Assembly (NCBI GenBank): GCA_016936255.1
Contig: JAFGYE010000077.1
Location: forward strand, 1-62,934
Length of the DNA: 62,934 bases
Origin: Marinifilaceae bacterium
GTDB lineage: Bacteria; Bacteroidota; Bacteroidia; Bacteroidales; Marinifilaceae
Reading direction: 5' to 3'
Shown: piece after piece, positions 18,651-27,430 of the stretch
Layout: every line of letters starts with the position of its first letter
How positions within the stretch are numbered: the stretch's first letter is position 1
Position numbers and translations under genes: made by a program
Notes under the pieces: generated by a model
What the model was told of the DNA's origin: nothing
The model's database searches: none
The model's input: only the letters and a program-made list of their open reading frames with translations

Positions 18651-20174
18651 TTAGTTTTCACTTGCTCTAAACATTCCCCTTCTGCGTCCAAATTCTTTCC
18701 ACTTGTTTTGCATCGATGCTTTTGGACAAATTTGAGAGCTTTTAAGTTTGTTGTGATAATTGACAAAGGCGGTAACTATGGCCAGATCTTCAAAAGACTT
18801 TTTGGCTTCATCGGCACCAAGAAGAAAATCTTCGTTTTTTTGAATAAAGTGAGTATCATAGGTGCCGTTTCTAAAGTCAGGACAATCCATGATTTTTTCT
18901 AGATATTTGATTGAGGTTTTTACACCTGTAATTTTATATTCGAAAAGAGCCCGCCGCATTCGTTCAATCGCTTCCTCTCTTGTTCTGGCCCAAATAATTA
19001 ATTTTGAGATCATTGGGTCGTAGTGAATTGGGATTTCGTATCCCTCATAAACGTAGCCGTCGGTTCTAACTCCTAAGCCCATTGGCTCGGTAATGTGGGT
19101 AATCACACCCGGACTCGGCATAAAGTTATTATCGGTATCTTCCGCATAAATTCTGCATTCGATTGCATGTCCGAACTGAAAAATATCTTCTTGTTTCATT
19201 TTCAATTCTTGTCCTTCGGCAATTAAAATTTGTTGTTTCACAAGATCGTATCCGGTTACCCTTTCGGTGATAGGATGCTCGACTTGTAATCGAGTATTCA
19301 TTTCAAGGAAATAGTAGTTGTGATCATTATCTACCAGAAACTCAATGGTGCCTGCTCCATGATAATTAACTGCTTTAGCGGCTGCAACAGCATGTTCTCC
19401 CATTTGAGCTCTTAACTCAGAAGTCATTAGCGGAGAGGGCGTTTCTTCTACCACTTTCTGGTGTCGTCTTTGAACGGAGCATTCTCTTTCGCAAAGATGA
19501 ATTACATTGCCATGTTTGTCGCCAAGGATCTGAAACTCGATGTGATGAGGAGAAGAAATGTATTTTTCGATGTAAACAGCGTCATCACCAAATGATGCCA
19601 TGGCTTCCGATTTAGCAGCTCTTAGCCCTTCCAGAATATTCTCTTCTTTGTCGATCATTCGCATTCCTTTTCCACCACCTCCGGCTGAAGCTTTAATCAT
19701 TACCGGTAAACCAATTTCCCGAACCGTTTTAAGTATTGTCGATTCATCTTTTAGGTTTTCTTTAGTCCCCGGAACTACAGGAACACCACTCTTAATCATG
19801 GTTTGTCGAGCGGTAATTTTGTCCCCCATTGTTGCAATTACTTCGGGAGTTGGACCTATAAAAATGATACCTTCTTTTTCGCAGCGTTTTGAAAATTCAG
19901 CATTTTCGCTTAAAAATCCATAACCAGGATGAATGGCGTCAGCCTTTACCAGTTTTGCTGCGTTTATTATTTTATCAATATTTAAATAACTTTCGGCTGA
20001 TGTGGCAGCTCCGATATGAATTGCCTGATCGGCATATCGCACATGCATAGATGTTCGATCGACATCGGAGTAAACAGCAACAGAAAGAATTCCCAATTCT
20101 CTGCATGATCGCATAACACGCAGAGCAATTTCTCCTCGATTTGCAACAAGGACTTTTGAAATCTTCTTGATCAT
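18651..20174 (-). CDS. accC: Biotin carboxylase subunit of acyl-CoA carboxylase
   Basis: A 507-residue ATP-grasp enzyme that carboxylates the biotin of the carrier with bicarbonate and ATP. Family marks: KVLVANRGEIALRVMRSC at the start, ASAGGGGKGMR (glycine-rich ATP loop), VIHLCERECSVQRRHQKVVEE, and FLEMNTRLQVEHPITERVTG. It is first gene of the operon with the carrier and carboxyltransferase. The C-terminus is about 50 residues longer than in a typical AccC (about 450). The partners point to propionyl-CoA carboxylase rather than acetyl-CoA carboxylase (inference). Confidence 0.92.
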   Translation of the reverse strand: MIKKISKVLVANRGEIALRVMRSCRELGILSVAVYSDVDRTSMHVRYADQAIHIGAATSAESYLNIDKIINAAKLVKADAIHPGYGFLSENAEFSKRCEKEGIIFIGPTPEVIATMGDKITARQTMIKSGVPVVPGTKENLKDESTILKTVREIGLPVMIKASAGGGGKGMRMIDKEENILEGLRAAKSEAMASFGDDAVYIEKYISSPHHIEFQILGDKHGNVIHLCERECSVQRRHQKVVEETPSPLMTSELRAQMGEHAVAAAKAVNYHGAGTIEFLVDNDHNYYFLEMNTRLQVEHPITERVTGYDLVKQQILIAEGQELKMKQEDIFQFGHAIECRIYAEDTDNNFMPSPGVITHITEPMGLGVRTDGYVYEGYEIPIHYDPMISKLIIWARTREEAIERMRRALFEYKITGVKTSIKYLEKIMDCPDFRNGTYDTHFIQKNEDFLLGADEAKKSFEDLAIVTAFVNYHNKLKSSQICPKASMQNKWKEFGRRRGMFRASEN

Positions 20175-20616
20175 ATTTTGGTCTTCGTTTAAAAGCCTGT
20201 AAAGGCTTTGTTTTTAATCAACTAATCCATCTGATAGTTAGAAAAATATTTTTCCAAAAAGAATAATATACAGCATGGATGTGTTGTAGAACATCTAAAT
20301 GTAATCAAAATTTCGAAGTTTTCAAGTAATTAAATATAAAGATGTGTGCATGTGATGATCATAAATCATACATGCTTTTGTGTGATTAAATCAACTGAAA
20401 ATCAGTAGTTTGCAGGGGTGATATTTAGCAGTGTGGGAATTTCAGTTCAAAAAAATCGTAAAATGGGTGAAAACCGCCAATTATGTTGCAGAACAAGGAT
20501 TGTATTTGTAAGAAATTATGGAATTTAAGCGGTAATATGCATGAAAACGAGGAGTTTTTAAGTCGTATTTACAAATATTATTTTTGCCAAATGAATATTT
20601 GAAACCGGAGAGTGAC
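20175..20616. other. 442-bp intergenic region upstream of accC
   Basis: No gene is seen. It must hold the accC promoter. A 7-bp hairpin (20192-20198 with 20203-20209) stands 17 bp before the accC start. An imperfect hairpin (GCATGT.ATGA with TCATACATGC, 20348-20375) lies further out. I find no riboswitch pattern. Confidence 0.5.
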
Positions 20617-21948
20617 TTAGTTTTTGTTTTTCACCTCTCCGCCAAATTCGAAACCAAGGCTTTCCAGTTCTTTTTTTATGATTTGTAAATCGATATTATT
20701 TCCCTCTAACTGCAAAAGTTTTTGTTCCAGATTTACTTCTGCCAGAGTAATGTTTTTCATGGCTCCAATGTGTTTTTCCACACTGTTTTTACAATGGTTA
20801 CAGCTCATCCCATTCACTATTACCAGTTTTTTATTAACAGCTATTTCAGGATCAGTTGATTTAAGCTTGTTTTTGCCGGAAATATATTTTTGTAAATAGC
20901 CATTGATAATCAATAGAACTAATGCAATACTGCTTCCCCATCTTAGCCAGTCGGGAAGCATCCAATGTCCTTCATGTGCCCCCATATGATCATGCAATGC
21001 GCCCATAGTAAACCATTCTCTGGGGAAAACATTATCGATTAACAGTCCAAAAAGCAGTGCGCCGGTAACAATTGACAGTAGGTAGGACCACATTGTTTTT
21101 TTGCCCAGAACTTTATTTAGTACGGTAATGGTTGCGGCATTGGTTGCCGGACCGGCCATTAAGAATACCAAGGCAGCACCGGGAGAAATGCCTTTCATCA
21201 TTAAGATAGCAGCCACTGGTACCGATGAAGTTGCGCAAATATACAGAGGGATAGATGCCACAAGAATTACCAGCATACCAATAAAATCATTTCCAATATA
21301 AGCAGAGAAAAAATCGTCTGGAATTAGTACTGAAATTACAGCAGCCAAAAGAAGTCCAATAATTAACCACTTCGAAATGTCCTGCAGAAAATCTACAAAA
21401 GCATATTTGAACATGGTATAGAGTGGTGATTTTTTCTTTTTAGTTTCTGTATTGCATTCTCCATTACATCCGCAGTCCGATTCTTTTTCGGTAGAGCAGC
21501 AAGAATCCGTGCTTTGTACGGGAATTTCTTTTTCATCTTTATCAAAATGATTGGTGAGCATTCCGCCAAACAGTCCGGTTAATAATGCTATAAAGGGACG
21601 AATGATTGCAAAAGGTAAGCCTAATAAGGAATAAGTAACTAAAATTGAGTCTACACCAGTTTGGGGAGTTGAGATCAGAAATGATACAGATGAACCTTTG
21701 GAAGCGCCGCTCTTATAAAATGAAATACCGGTAGGGATAACTCCGCAAGAGCACAATGGAAGTGGAATACCCAGAAGTGCGGCATATAAAACGGATTTCC
21801 CATTTTTTGGACCTAAATATTTGTCGATAAATTTTTGTGGGAAAGCTACTTTTAAGATTCCTGCAAATAAAAATCCTAGCATTAGGTAAGGTGACATCTC
21901 GTTTAAGATATCAATAAAATCTATAAAAAACTGATTGATATATTCCAT
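20617..21948 (-). CDS. SO_0444-type Cu/Zn efflux permease with C-terminal heavy-metal domain
   Basis: A 443-residue inner membrane permease of the COG0701 (DUF318/ArsP-like) family. The first repeat carries LLGIPLPLCSCGVIPTGISFYKSG and STPQTGVDS; the second carries MAGPATNAATITVLNKVLG. Between them is a Cys-rich cytoplasmic loop (DSCCSTEKESDCGCNGEC, about residues 147-165). Two or three more helices follow. The C-terminus (about 370-440) is an HMA domain with the metal motif GMSCNHC. The layout matches the SO_0444 group of copper/zinc efflux transporters. Usually a small ArsR-type regulator is adjacent; none is seen here. It is monocistronic. Metal identity is inferred from the family. Confidence 0.85.
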   Translation of the reverse strand: MEYINQFFIDFIDILNEMSPYLMLGFLFAGILKVAFPQKFIDKYLGPKNGKSVLYAALLGIPLPLCSCGVIPTGISFYKSGASKGSSVSFLISTPQTGVDSILVTYSLLGLPFAIIRPFIALLTGLFGGMLTNHFDKDEKEIPVQSTDSCCSTEKESDCGCNGECNTETKKKKSPLYTMFKYAFVDFLQDISKWLIIGLLLAAVISVLIPDDFFSAYIGNDFIGMLVILVASIPLYICATSSVPVAAILMMKGISPGAALVFLMAGPATNAATITVLNKVLGKKTMWSYLLSIVTGALLFGLLIDNVFPREWFTMGALHDHMGAHEGHWMLPDWLRWGSSIALVLLIINGYLQKYISGKNKLKSTDPEIAVNKKLVIVNGMSCNHCKNSVEKHIGAMKNITLAEVNLEQKLLQLEGNNIDLQIIKKELESLGFEFGGEVKNKN

Positions 21949-22187
21949 AGTAAGCTTCTATTAAGTAACCGAAATGCTATCGTAAAAAGCAAATACGGTG
22001 AATTTTCAAATTCAAAAGTATTAAAATATTTGGATAAGTATATAAGGTATATTAGTAATAAAAGAGCTGATGGTCTAAGAATACCAACATGTAGGTATTT
22101 CTACTTATTCAGTCTTAATCTAATTTAGCATCCTAAAATAATGCTCATTATTCGAGCAGTGAAACTAAAACCTAATTATTTAAACTG

Positions 22188-23360
22188 ATGAAAAAGGGAT
22201 TACTATTTATGGCTGTGATTGCTGCTTTTATTACAACAAAAGCACAGGAGGTTCAGGAACCAAAAAGTATTGGCACAACCATTTTGGAAAGAGTAAAAGA
22301 TGAGAAATTAAGTATTGGCGGATATGGGGAGATTCATTACAATCAACAAATTAGTGGCAATACCCGTTACAATGGAAATATGGATGTTCACAGAATGGTG
22401 TTGTTTTTTGGATATCAATTTAATGATAAAACCTCATTTGTTACGGAAATTGAATATGAACACGTAAAGGAATTGTACGTTGAGCAAGCATTTTTAAATT
22501 ACAATGTTCGTCCAAATACAAATTTGAGAGCAGGTTTAATGTTGGTGCCAATGGGTATTGTGAATGAATATCACGAGCCAACTACTTTTAATGGTGTTGA
22601 ACGTCCGAGTGTGGATAACAGCATTGTTCCTACTACATGGCGCGAAATTGGAGTTGGTGTTAGCGGTCGTATGCCTTCATTTCCATTAAAGTATCAATTG
22701 TATGTAATGAATGGTTTTAACGGATACAACGGAGCAGGCGTATTAAGAGGTTCTGATGGATTTAGAAAAGGTCGTCAGAAAGGTGCTGAATCTACATTTA
22801 CATCTCCATCTTTATCTGCTAAACTTGATTATTACGGAGTTAAAGGTTTAAATATTGGTTTGGCAGGATATTTTGGAAAAACACAGTCATCTGCTTTCAA
22901 CGGATTGGATAAGAATGATGATTTTGCTGAAGCCGCAGCTGATTCAACTCGTGTTGGGATAAGCATGTTTGGAATGGATGTGCGTTACAAAGTGAACGCT
23001 TTGCAATTAAAAGGTCAGTACATTCATTCTTTTATTAGTGATGCAGCCGAATACAACGATAAAACGGGTAAGGATCTGGGAAAGCAAATGCAAGGTTATT
23101 ATTTAGAAGCAGGATATGATTTATTGCAAGGAAAAGAGCAGGCTTTAGTTCCATTTGTACGCTACGAAAATTATAACACTCATCATAAGGTAGCAGGAAA
23201 CATGATTGCTAATAAGGCTTACGATCGAGAAGAAGTATTCTTTGGATTAAGCTATCATTTGGCAAAAGGTGCTGTTGTTAAAGCTGATTACCAAATGTCA
23301 AAAGACGGTAATGATGAGAAAAAGAATTTTGTGAATTTTGGTGTAGGCGTTTGGTTCTAG
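22188..23360 (+). CDS. Outer membrane porin (phosphate-selective porin O/P-like)
   Basis: A 390-residue beta-barrel with signal peptide (GLLFMAVIAAFITTKAQ). Barrel strands alternate through the protein and the last residue is phenylalanine (GVGVWF), as needed for outer membrane insertion. Features such as SIGGYGEIHYNQQ near the N-terminus, HRMVLFFGYQFNDKTSFVTEIEYEH and AFLNYNVRPNTNLRAGLMLVPMG resemble the OprO/OprP-like porins of Bacteroidota. The solute is unknown. A hairpin terminator follows, then a gene for an FMN-binding exported protein on the same strand. Confidence 0.8.
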   Translation: MKKGLLFMAVIAAFITTKAQEVQEPKSIGTTILERVKDEKLSIGGYGEIHYNQQISGNTRYNGNMDVHRMVLFFGYQFNDKTSFVTEIEYEHVKELYVEQAFLNYNVRPNTNLRAGLMLVPMGIVNEYHEPTTFNGVERPSVDNSIVPTTWREIGVGVSGRMPSFPLKYQLYVMNGFNGYNGAGVLRGSDGFRKGRQKGAESTFTSPSLSAKLDYYGVKGLNIGLAGYFGKTQSSAFNGLDKNDDFAEAAADSTRVGISMFGMDVRYKVNALQLKGQYIHSFISDAAEYNDKTGKDLGKQMQGYYLEAGYDLLQGKEQALVPFVRYENYNTHHKVAGNMIANKAYDREEVFFGLSYHLAKGAVVKADYQMSKDGNDEKKNFVNFGVGVWF

Positions 23361-23385
23361 AACTAAAACAATTAAAATATTTACT

Positions 23386-23426
23386 TCAAAGCATTTTGGT
23401 TTTTCCATTGTGCTTTGAGGTTTTTT
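23386..23426 (+). terminator. Terminator of the porin gene
   Basis: The stem TCAAAGCA / TGCTTTGA (23386-23393 with 23411-23418) is followed by GGTTTTTT. Confidence 0.65.
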
Positions 23427-23445
23427 AAGTAAAGGAGATTTGTTG

Positions 23446-23994
23446 ATGAAAAGATGGATAAGTATTCTGCAGCCAGTGGTTATTTTTGTTTTGATTAGTG
23501 GAGTGTTTAGTGCAAGGGCAAGTAGTTTTCCTAAATCAATACAGAAAAAAATTGAAAAAGAAGTTCAGAAAATATTCACTTCTGAAGATTTGATAATGGA
23601 TGATATTGACAATCTAAATTTGGATACTTTTAATTGTGAGGGGCTAAGAGATTTACATTTGAGTACCCTAAAGGAGGCGGATAAATTAATGGGATTTGCT
23701 TGTTTTGCATCATCAAAAGGGAAGAATGACTTTTTTGATTATATGGTTCTGTTCAATCAAAAACTGGAGATTCAAAAAGTAGTGGTACTAATTTACAGAT
23801 CTTCCTATGGCGGCGAAATTATGGCTAAATCGTGGTTGAAGCAGTTTATTGGAAAAGTAGGAGGAGAGGAGATGGAATTTGGAAAAGATATTGATGGAAT
23901 TTCCGGAGCCACTATTTCAGCTCCGGCAATGGCTAAAGGAATAAAAACTCTTAGTCTGCTTTTAAGCGAGCTAAAAGCTAAAGGGGAAATCTAA
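23446..23994 (+). CDS. Exported FMN-binding domain protein
   Basis: A 182-residue protein with an N-terminal hydrophobic segment (ISILQPVVIFVLISGVFSA), so periplasmic or membrane-anchored. The C-terminal half has the FMN-binding domain of RnfG/NqrC type: DGISGATISAPAMAKGIK contains the SGAT-like motif whose threonine takes covalent FMN. It is shorter than RnfG and unlinked to any rnf or nqr genes, so it may be a stand-alone periplasmic flavoprotein. AAAGGAG 8 nt before the ATG at 23446 supports this start over TTG codons just upstream. Its stop overlaps that of the convergent mntP gene. Confidence 0.8.
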   Translation: MKRWISILQPVVIFVLISGVFSARASSFPKSIQKKIEKEVQKIFTSEDLIMDDIDNLNLDTFNCEGLRDLHLSTLKEADKLMGFACFASSKGKNDFFDYMVLFNQKLEIQKVVVLIYRSSYGGEIMAKSWLKQFIGKVGGEEMEFGKDIDGISGATISAPAMAKGIKTLSLLLSELKAKGEI

Positions 23995-24557
23995 GCTAGA
24001 AAGAATATATGTTCGATTAAAATTCGAAATCCAATAAGAATTAGAACAACACCTCCAATTATCTCAAATCGTTTGCTCATTTTACTACCAATTTTCTTGC
24101 CCAGCAACATCCCGAGCATTGAAACGATAAAGGTTATTATACCAATTATAATGGCTGGAAACCAAATAACAACGTCAATAAGGGCAAGGCTTAATCCTAC
24201 AACCAAAGCGTCTATACTTGTAGCTACAGAAATGCCTATAAGAACCAACAGTTTTAGTGGGTTAAAAGAGCAATCTTTTTCTTTGGAAGTTATGCTTTCA
24301 TATATCATTTTACTACCCATTCCTGCCAGTAGAATAAAGGCAACCCAATGATCAAAATCTTTGATTAAATCTTTTAACTCCCAACCTGTATACCAACCTA
24401 TAATTGGCATTCCTCCCTGAAATACAGCAAGAAAAAAAGCAATTTTAGCAGCTTGAAAGAAATGAATCTTTTTTATGGCCAATCCACTGCATATAGATGC
24501 AGCAAACGAGTCAACAGAAAGTCCGAGGGCAAGAAGAAGTATACTTAATAATTCCAT
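23991..24557 (-). CDS. mntP: Manganese efflux pump MntP
   Basis: A 188-residue inner membrane protein with six helices. LGLSVDSFAAS places the conserved aspartate at residue 16, and GISVATSIDALVVG carries the matching aspartate of the second repeat, as in MntP. It exports Mn2+. The ATG at 24557 is chosen because it gives the canonical MELLSILLLALG start, and a longer start at 24581 would fall inside the predicted -7 box. The stop codon overlaps that of the convergent FMN-binding gene by 4 bp. No yybP-ykoY manganese riboswitch is visible. Confidence 0.9.
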   Translation of the reverse strand: MELLSILLLALGLSVDSFAASICSGLAIKKIHFFQAAKIAFFLAVFQGGMPIIGWYTGWELKDLIKDFDHWVAFILLAGMGSKMIYESITSKEKDCSFNPLKLLVLIGISVATSIDALVVGLSLALIDVVIWFPAIIIGIITFIVSMLGMLLGKKIGSKMSKRFEIIGGVVLILIGFRILIEHIFFLA

Positions 24558-24578
24558 GTAATCGTATTTTTTGGATTG

Positions 24579-24586
24579 CAAAGATA
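24579..24586 (-). promoter_or_regulatory. Candidate -7 box of mntP
   Basis: On the minus strand this reads TATCTTTG, an exact TAnnTTTG match. It predicts a leader of about 15 nt before the start at 24557. The -33 element is weak. Confidence 0.45.
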
Positions 24587-24662
24587 TATGCTTCTTACTT
24601 AAGAGCCGAAAAAAAAGCAGTTTCTGGTAAAGAAATTGCCTATTTAAAAGTATTCTAAAAAG

Positions 24663-26795
24663 TTAGGCTGATTTTAAAGAGAAAATGAATTTGCTTCCTT
24701 TATTTTCTTCACTTTCAACCCAAATTTCGCCGCCGTTTTTCTTAACAAATTCTTTACAGAGAATAAGTCCCAGACCGCTTCCGGTTTCATCCATAGTGCC
24801 ATTAGTTGTAAAGTTACAATCTAATCGAAAAAGTTTATCCTGATTGTTTTTACTAATTCCAATACCATTGTCTTTTACTGAAAGATGAATAAAATCACCA
24901 TCCAATACAGAAGATAAGAAGATTTCGCCATTTTCATCTGTGAACTTTAATGCGTTGCTAATTAGATTTCTAACTATGGTATTTACCATGTTTACATCGC
25001 CAAATGCCACAGTGTTTGGTTTTATGTCTGAAAATAATTTTATTGATTTATCGGCAGCTTTTAATTTGAAAATAGCAAGATTGGATTGAATTAATTCATA
25101 TAAATCAATTTGGATTGGAGTGAATTCAAGGATTCCACGTTGATCATTAGCCCATTGTAAAAGGTTTTCAAGTAGTGTAAATAAACTGTTTGCCGATTCG
25201 TTAATGTTGTCATTATATTCTTCTATGATCTCTAAATCTTTTCCTCTCTGTACTTCCGATTTTATCAGTTCCGAAAATCCTAATATGGCATTAAAGGGTG
25301 ATCTTAAATCATGAGCTATTATTGAAAAGAATTTATCCTTTGTGGCATTCATGATTTTTAATTTGGAATTGGAATCTTCCAATTTGCCATTTATAATTTT
25401 TATTTGATTGTTTATTTTTATTTTAGAACGGAAAAGGATAATGATCAGAAGGATAACAGCAAGCGCTAAGAAAGAGAAAATATAAAGGTATTTTGCTCTC
25501 ATTTTTTCTTGTTCCAGTTTTTCTTGAGTAAATTGGTTTTTCACTCTTAAAATTTCGTTCTCCTTCTCTTTTTTTTCAGAATCAAACTTTGTTTGAAGTT
25601 CTACTATCTTCTCGGTTCTTGATTTTTGTTGTATGCTGTCTTTAAGAGAGTTGTAGTCTATCATTGAGGAATAGGCTTTTTGGTATTTCCCTGTTTTATT
25701 GTAATATTCAGCAAGGAGCTTTAATAAATCACTTCTTTTACCTTTTGTCTTTAATTTTTTAGTTAAAGAAATTCCTTCTTCAAGATATTTGTAAGCCTGA
25801 TTGAAATTACCCAAGCTAAGGTGTATTTGAATTAAGGTCTCCAAATTATAAATAATTTCAGTATCAAGTTGTAATTGTCGATTGGTAGATAATGATTCGC
25901 GCAAGAATACAATTGCTTTATCTGTATTCCCCATTTTAAAATAATTTTCACCAATATTATTCAGACACAATGCAACGCCTGCTTTATTATTTGCTTTCTT
26001 ATATATTGCGAGACTTTTTTCGTAAAATTTTAATGCTTTATTAAAATTTAAATCGTTTTGGTATATAATTGCTAAATTATTGTAAAGAACTGATAGAGTG
26101 TCTTCATCCTTTAGCTCTATCGCGATTTCCATAGCTTGATTGTAATAGGATATTGCCTTTTCCCTTTGATGTTCATCGGCATAAATATTTGCCATACTAA
26201 TGAGAATACTAAGCTTAGTATTCTTGTTGTCCTGTACTTTATTATATTGAAAGGCTTCTACATATTTGCTTAGTGCTAATTCAAAATCTCCTCTTTCATA
26301 GTACACTTGTCCAAGCCCGATAAGATTATTAATTTTATTTTTGTTATTCTTGATTGCCTCGCTTATTTCAAGAGATTTATTGTATTGGGCAATTGCACTG
26401 TCGTATTTGCTGGCTAATACATAATAGTATCCTAAACAGGAATGTACTCTGCCAATACTTAAAGAATCATTTATTATATATGCGATTGATTTGGCTTCAT
26501 CAAGGACTTCTTTTGCATTTGTCAGATCTCTGTTCACAGAATAATTGTAAAAACATTCAATCTGCGAATTGATGATCAATTTTTGGTTATTACTCTTTAG
26601 AGATAGTTGCAGCGCTTTATTTGCAAAATAGATTGCACTATCAGTTTTTACCGTATAGTACGTTCTTGATTTGGTTAGATATCGTTCTATCTTAATACTA
26701 TCCTGATTCTTTACGTCATCTGAAACCCTATTTGCAAATAGAGTGTTGGAGAACGAAATATAAAAAAGCAAAACAAGTGGTAGGGGAAATTGCAT
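24663..26795 (-). CDS. TPR-domain sensor histidine kinase
   Basis: A 710-residue membrane sensor. A signal peptide (LPLVLLFYISFSNTLFA) is followed by about eight tetratricopeptide repeats (about residues 50-385) in the periplasm, a coiled coil (390-435) and one membrane helix (436-455). A HisKA domain follows with phospho-acceptor H495 in FFSIIAHDLRSPFNAIL. The HATPase domain (about 590-710) has DNGIGISKNNQ and ETGSGLGLILCKEFV. No response regulator is next to it, so its partner is elsewhere. Periplasmic TPR kinases of this form are common in Bacteroidota; the signal is unknown. Confidence 0.9.
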   Translation of the reverse strand: MQFPLPLVLLFYISFSNTLFANRVSDDVKNQDSIKIERYLTKSRTYYTVKTDSAIYFANKALQLSLKSNNQKLIINSQIECFYNYSVNRDLTNAKEVLDEAKSIAYIINDSLSIGRVHSCLGYYYVLASKYDSAIAQYNKSLEISEAIKNNKNKINNLIGLGQVYYERGDFELALSKYVEAFQYNKVQDNKNTKLSILISMANIYADEHQREKAISYYNQAMEIAIELKDEDTLSVLYNNLAIIYQNDLNFNKALKFYEKSLAIYKKANNKAGVALCLNNIGENYFKMGNTDKAIVFLRESLSTNRQLQLDTEIIYNLETLIQIHLSLGNFNQAYKYLEEGISLTKKLKTKGKRSDLLKLLAEYYNKTGKYQKAYSSMIDYNSLKDSIQQKSRTEKIVELQTKFDSEKKEKENEILRVKNQFTQEKLEQEKMRAKYLYIFSFLALAVILLIIILFRSKIKINNQIKIINGKLEDSNSKLKIMNATKDKFFSIIAHDLRSPFNAILGFSELIKSEVQRGKDLEIIEEYNDNINESANSLFTLLENLLQWANDQRGILEFTPIQIDLYELIQSNLAIFKLKAADKSIKLFSDIKPNTVAFGDVNMVNTIVRNLISNALKFTDENGEIFLSSVLDGDFIHLSVKDNGIGISKNNQDKLFRLDCNFTTNGTMDETGSGLGLILCKEFVKKNGGEIWVESEENKGSKFIFSLKSA

Positions 26796-27430
26796 TGTGG
26801 TTTTGGATCTTAAGTTTGGATGCTATTATTAAATCGGATTGTTTTAATTGTTTAGTTGAGGTTTTTTGTGGTATTGTTTATTCATAATTGTCTAATAATG
26901 AGCCGAAATATAGTAATATTATTCTAATTAATATTGGCTGAAATAATAGTATTATTATTTTGATAAATTATTGATGGAATATATTATATCTTTTCGTTTT
27001 TTTTTGTAAAAAAGTGTTTTGAATTGGACAAATATTTTGATTACTACCTAAGTAACTTCCACTATTTTTTTGATGATAAATGGATTTATTTAAAATACAC
27101 GCAGTAATTTGTGTGTGTTTAATTATTTGTCTATAAGTGCCTTGTGAGAGTGTTTTCGGCGCAATTCAGTTATTGATCCGGAAACAAATTGGGATGATTG
27201 AGAATAAGTTCTTAAGACGAATTCGGAATTGATGGTTGATGCTACAGCGGCAATTCGTAAGTAAAATGAATTGTTTTTTTTTACAGGAAAAAATATTCAC
27301 ACCCAAATTCATAATATAGATGGTTTTTGTTTCTTTCAGCTACAGTATTTGCATGCGAAACAAAGATGCCATCAAATTGTTTTGAGTTTAATTTTGAATA
27401 TTTTTCCCTTTACTATTTTTTTTATGGAAA
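26796..27430. other. 635-bp intergenic region, no gene seen
   Basis: Very AT-rich. It holds the upstream region of the TPR kinase and the downstream region of nadC, both minus strand. Short open frames are not credible. I see no tRNA, riboswitch or strong terminator in it. Confidence 0.5.

Noticed and set aside
18629-18766. Longer N-terminus of the biotin carrier
   Set aside because: It overlaps most of the last 116 bases of the biotin carboxylase gene; the ATG at 18628 gives the usual protein.
16484-20174. Acetyl-CoA carboxylase for fatty acid synthesis
   Set aside because: The carboxyltransferase is the single-chain PccB type, not separate AccA and AccD.
20192-20209. Attenuator or riboswitch before accC
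   Set aside because: Only a 7-bp hairpin is seen, with no alternative pairing or conserved aptamer.
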